From Bin80 sp026709335 (GTDB lineage: Bacteria; Bacteroidota; Rhodothermia; Rhodothermales; Bin80), in assembly GCA_965200825.1 (NCBI GenBank), contig OZ241385.1, positions 1,488,001 to 1,552,000 on the forward strand: a stretch of DNA of 64,000 nt, given 5' to 3'. Of the stretch, positions 63,705 to 64,000 are shown in pieces (within the stretch, counting starts at the first letter, position 1; every line of letters begins with the position of its first letter). The notes beneath the pieces were generated by a model, which saw nothing but the letters and a program-made list of their open reading frames with translations, did not search any database and was not told the DNA's origin. The translations under genes were made by a program, and so were the position numbers.

Positions 63705-64000
63705 TATGCAGTTTCCAAATATCCATTTGACGGATCAATGGGGTTCCTAACGGAAACGCCCCTCCCACGCCCAGTAGCCCCAATCCCGGAGGCCAAGATA
63801 TTTGCAGACGAGTTCAGATCTGCATGGTCCGCATGGCCACAGGCCATACACTTAAATCTACTCTGTGTTGTTCGGTTATCCTTTGCTACGTGTCCACACT
63901 GATTGCAGGTCTGAGACGTATACTTTGGATTCACGGTAATTACTTTACTGAATTTGTAGTCACAATACCGGTTAAATCGCCCCCATGAAGAGTTCAGGAT
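63704..64000 (-). CDS. tnpB: C-terminal part of an IS200/IS605-type TnpB (cut by window edge)
   Basis: 98 codons of an open frame entering from the right edge. It reads SSWGRFNRYCDYKF, then VNPKYTSQTCNQCGHVAKDNR and FKCMACGHADHADLNSSANI: the zinc-finger CxxC...CxxC insertion and the last RuvC aspartate (HADLN) of TnpB, the RNA-guided nuclease of IS200/IS605 elements. The stop lies at the start of the TPR gene. The rest of the element is outside the window, so whether it is complete is unknown. Confidence 0.88.
   Translation of the reverse strand: MLNSSWGRFNRYCDYKFSKVITVNPKYTSQTCNQCGHVAKDNRTTQSRFKCMACGHADHADLNSSANILASGIGATGRGRGVSVRNPIDPSNGYLETA

Noticed and set aside
1..64000. CRISPR array, prophage, toxin-antitoxin or restriction system
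   Set aside because: I looked for regularly spaced repeats, phage structural genes, and toxin, antitoxin or methylase motifs and saw none. The AlbA_2 gene and the CPBP gene alone do not make a defence island.

Overview
The window looks like a piece of chromosome from the Bacteroidota/Rhodothermota side of the tree (Rhodothermales/Balneolales-like). The clues are a type IX secretion protein PorQ, a very long SecA (1157 aa) with an insertion in the nucleotide-binding region and a C-terminal zinc motif, a DUF4783 protein, 6-bladed beta-propeller lipoproteins, and a TonB. By eye the G+C content is in the mid-40s percent and fairly even. No lineage-defining rRNA is present, so the placement is inference.

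Layout. 1-11.6 kb: a cut-off exported protein, a Tat-type dienelactone hydrolase, then a leftward block of two phosphohexomutases, recN and secA, and facing them porQ and a tyrosine-recombinase-like gene that has lost most catalytic residues. 11.6-22.5 kb is leftward housekeeping: a two-lipoyl E2 acyltransferase, a penicillin-acylase-type hydrolase, an AlbA_2/Schlafen-type regulator, a membrane pyrophosphatase, pth, rplY, prs and a tRNA-Gln(UUG). 22.7-31.3 kb is rightward: an Asp/Glu racemase, then a sugar-nucleotide block (UDP-glucuronate decarboxylase, GDP-fucose synthase, GDP-mannose dehydratase, two nucleotidyltransferases, an RmlC-like cupin) whose last gene is translationally coupled to an altronate dehydratase (uxaA).

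31.4-39.2 kb is the accessory part: a MITE, a TPR protein, an adjacent pair of exported nucleases (HNH and phospholipase-D type with a C-terminal Excalibur domain), a frameshifted beta-propeller lipoprotein, an intact relative of it, and a complete 1628-bp insertion sequence. 39.3-45.5 kb is a hexuronate unit: uxaC reads left, and a TRAP transporter plus uxaB read right from a 506-bp control region with a clear palindromic operator. With uxaA this gives import and the steps hexuronate -> tagaturonate -> altronate -> 2-keto-3-deoxygluconate; KDG kinase and KDPG aldolase are not in the window.

45.6-64 kb: cysS, an HhH-GPD-type protein, a 1272-residue orphan sensor kinase, a leftward set (DUF4783, 2-hydroxyacid dehydrogenase, GMC oxidoreductase, PmoA/DUF6807), then DUF1801, AcuI-like reductase, TonB, an AbgT transporter behind a 30-bp perfect palindrome, a YwaF-type membrane protein, a cysteine-desulfurase-like enzyme, a CPBP protease, a TPR protein and the 3' end of a tnpB.

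The strongest new observations are: (i) a 99-bp MITE family (three copies) sharing termini and a 4-bp target duplication with the resident insertion sequence; (ii) a beta-propeller lipoprotein broken at a run of nine T; (iii) a conserved-looking but apparently inactive tyrosine recombinase; (iv) an abutting exported HNH + PLD nuclease pair; (v) two strong operator-like palindromes. I did not find a CRISPR array, a prophage or a recognisable defence island.
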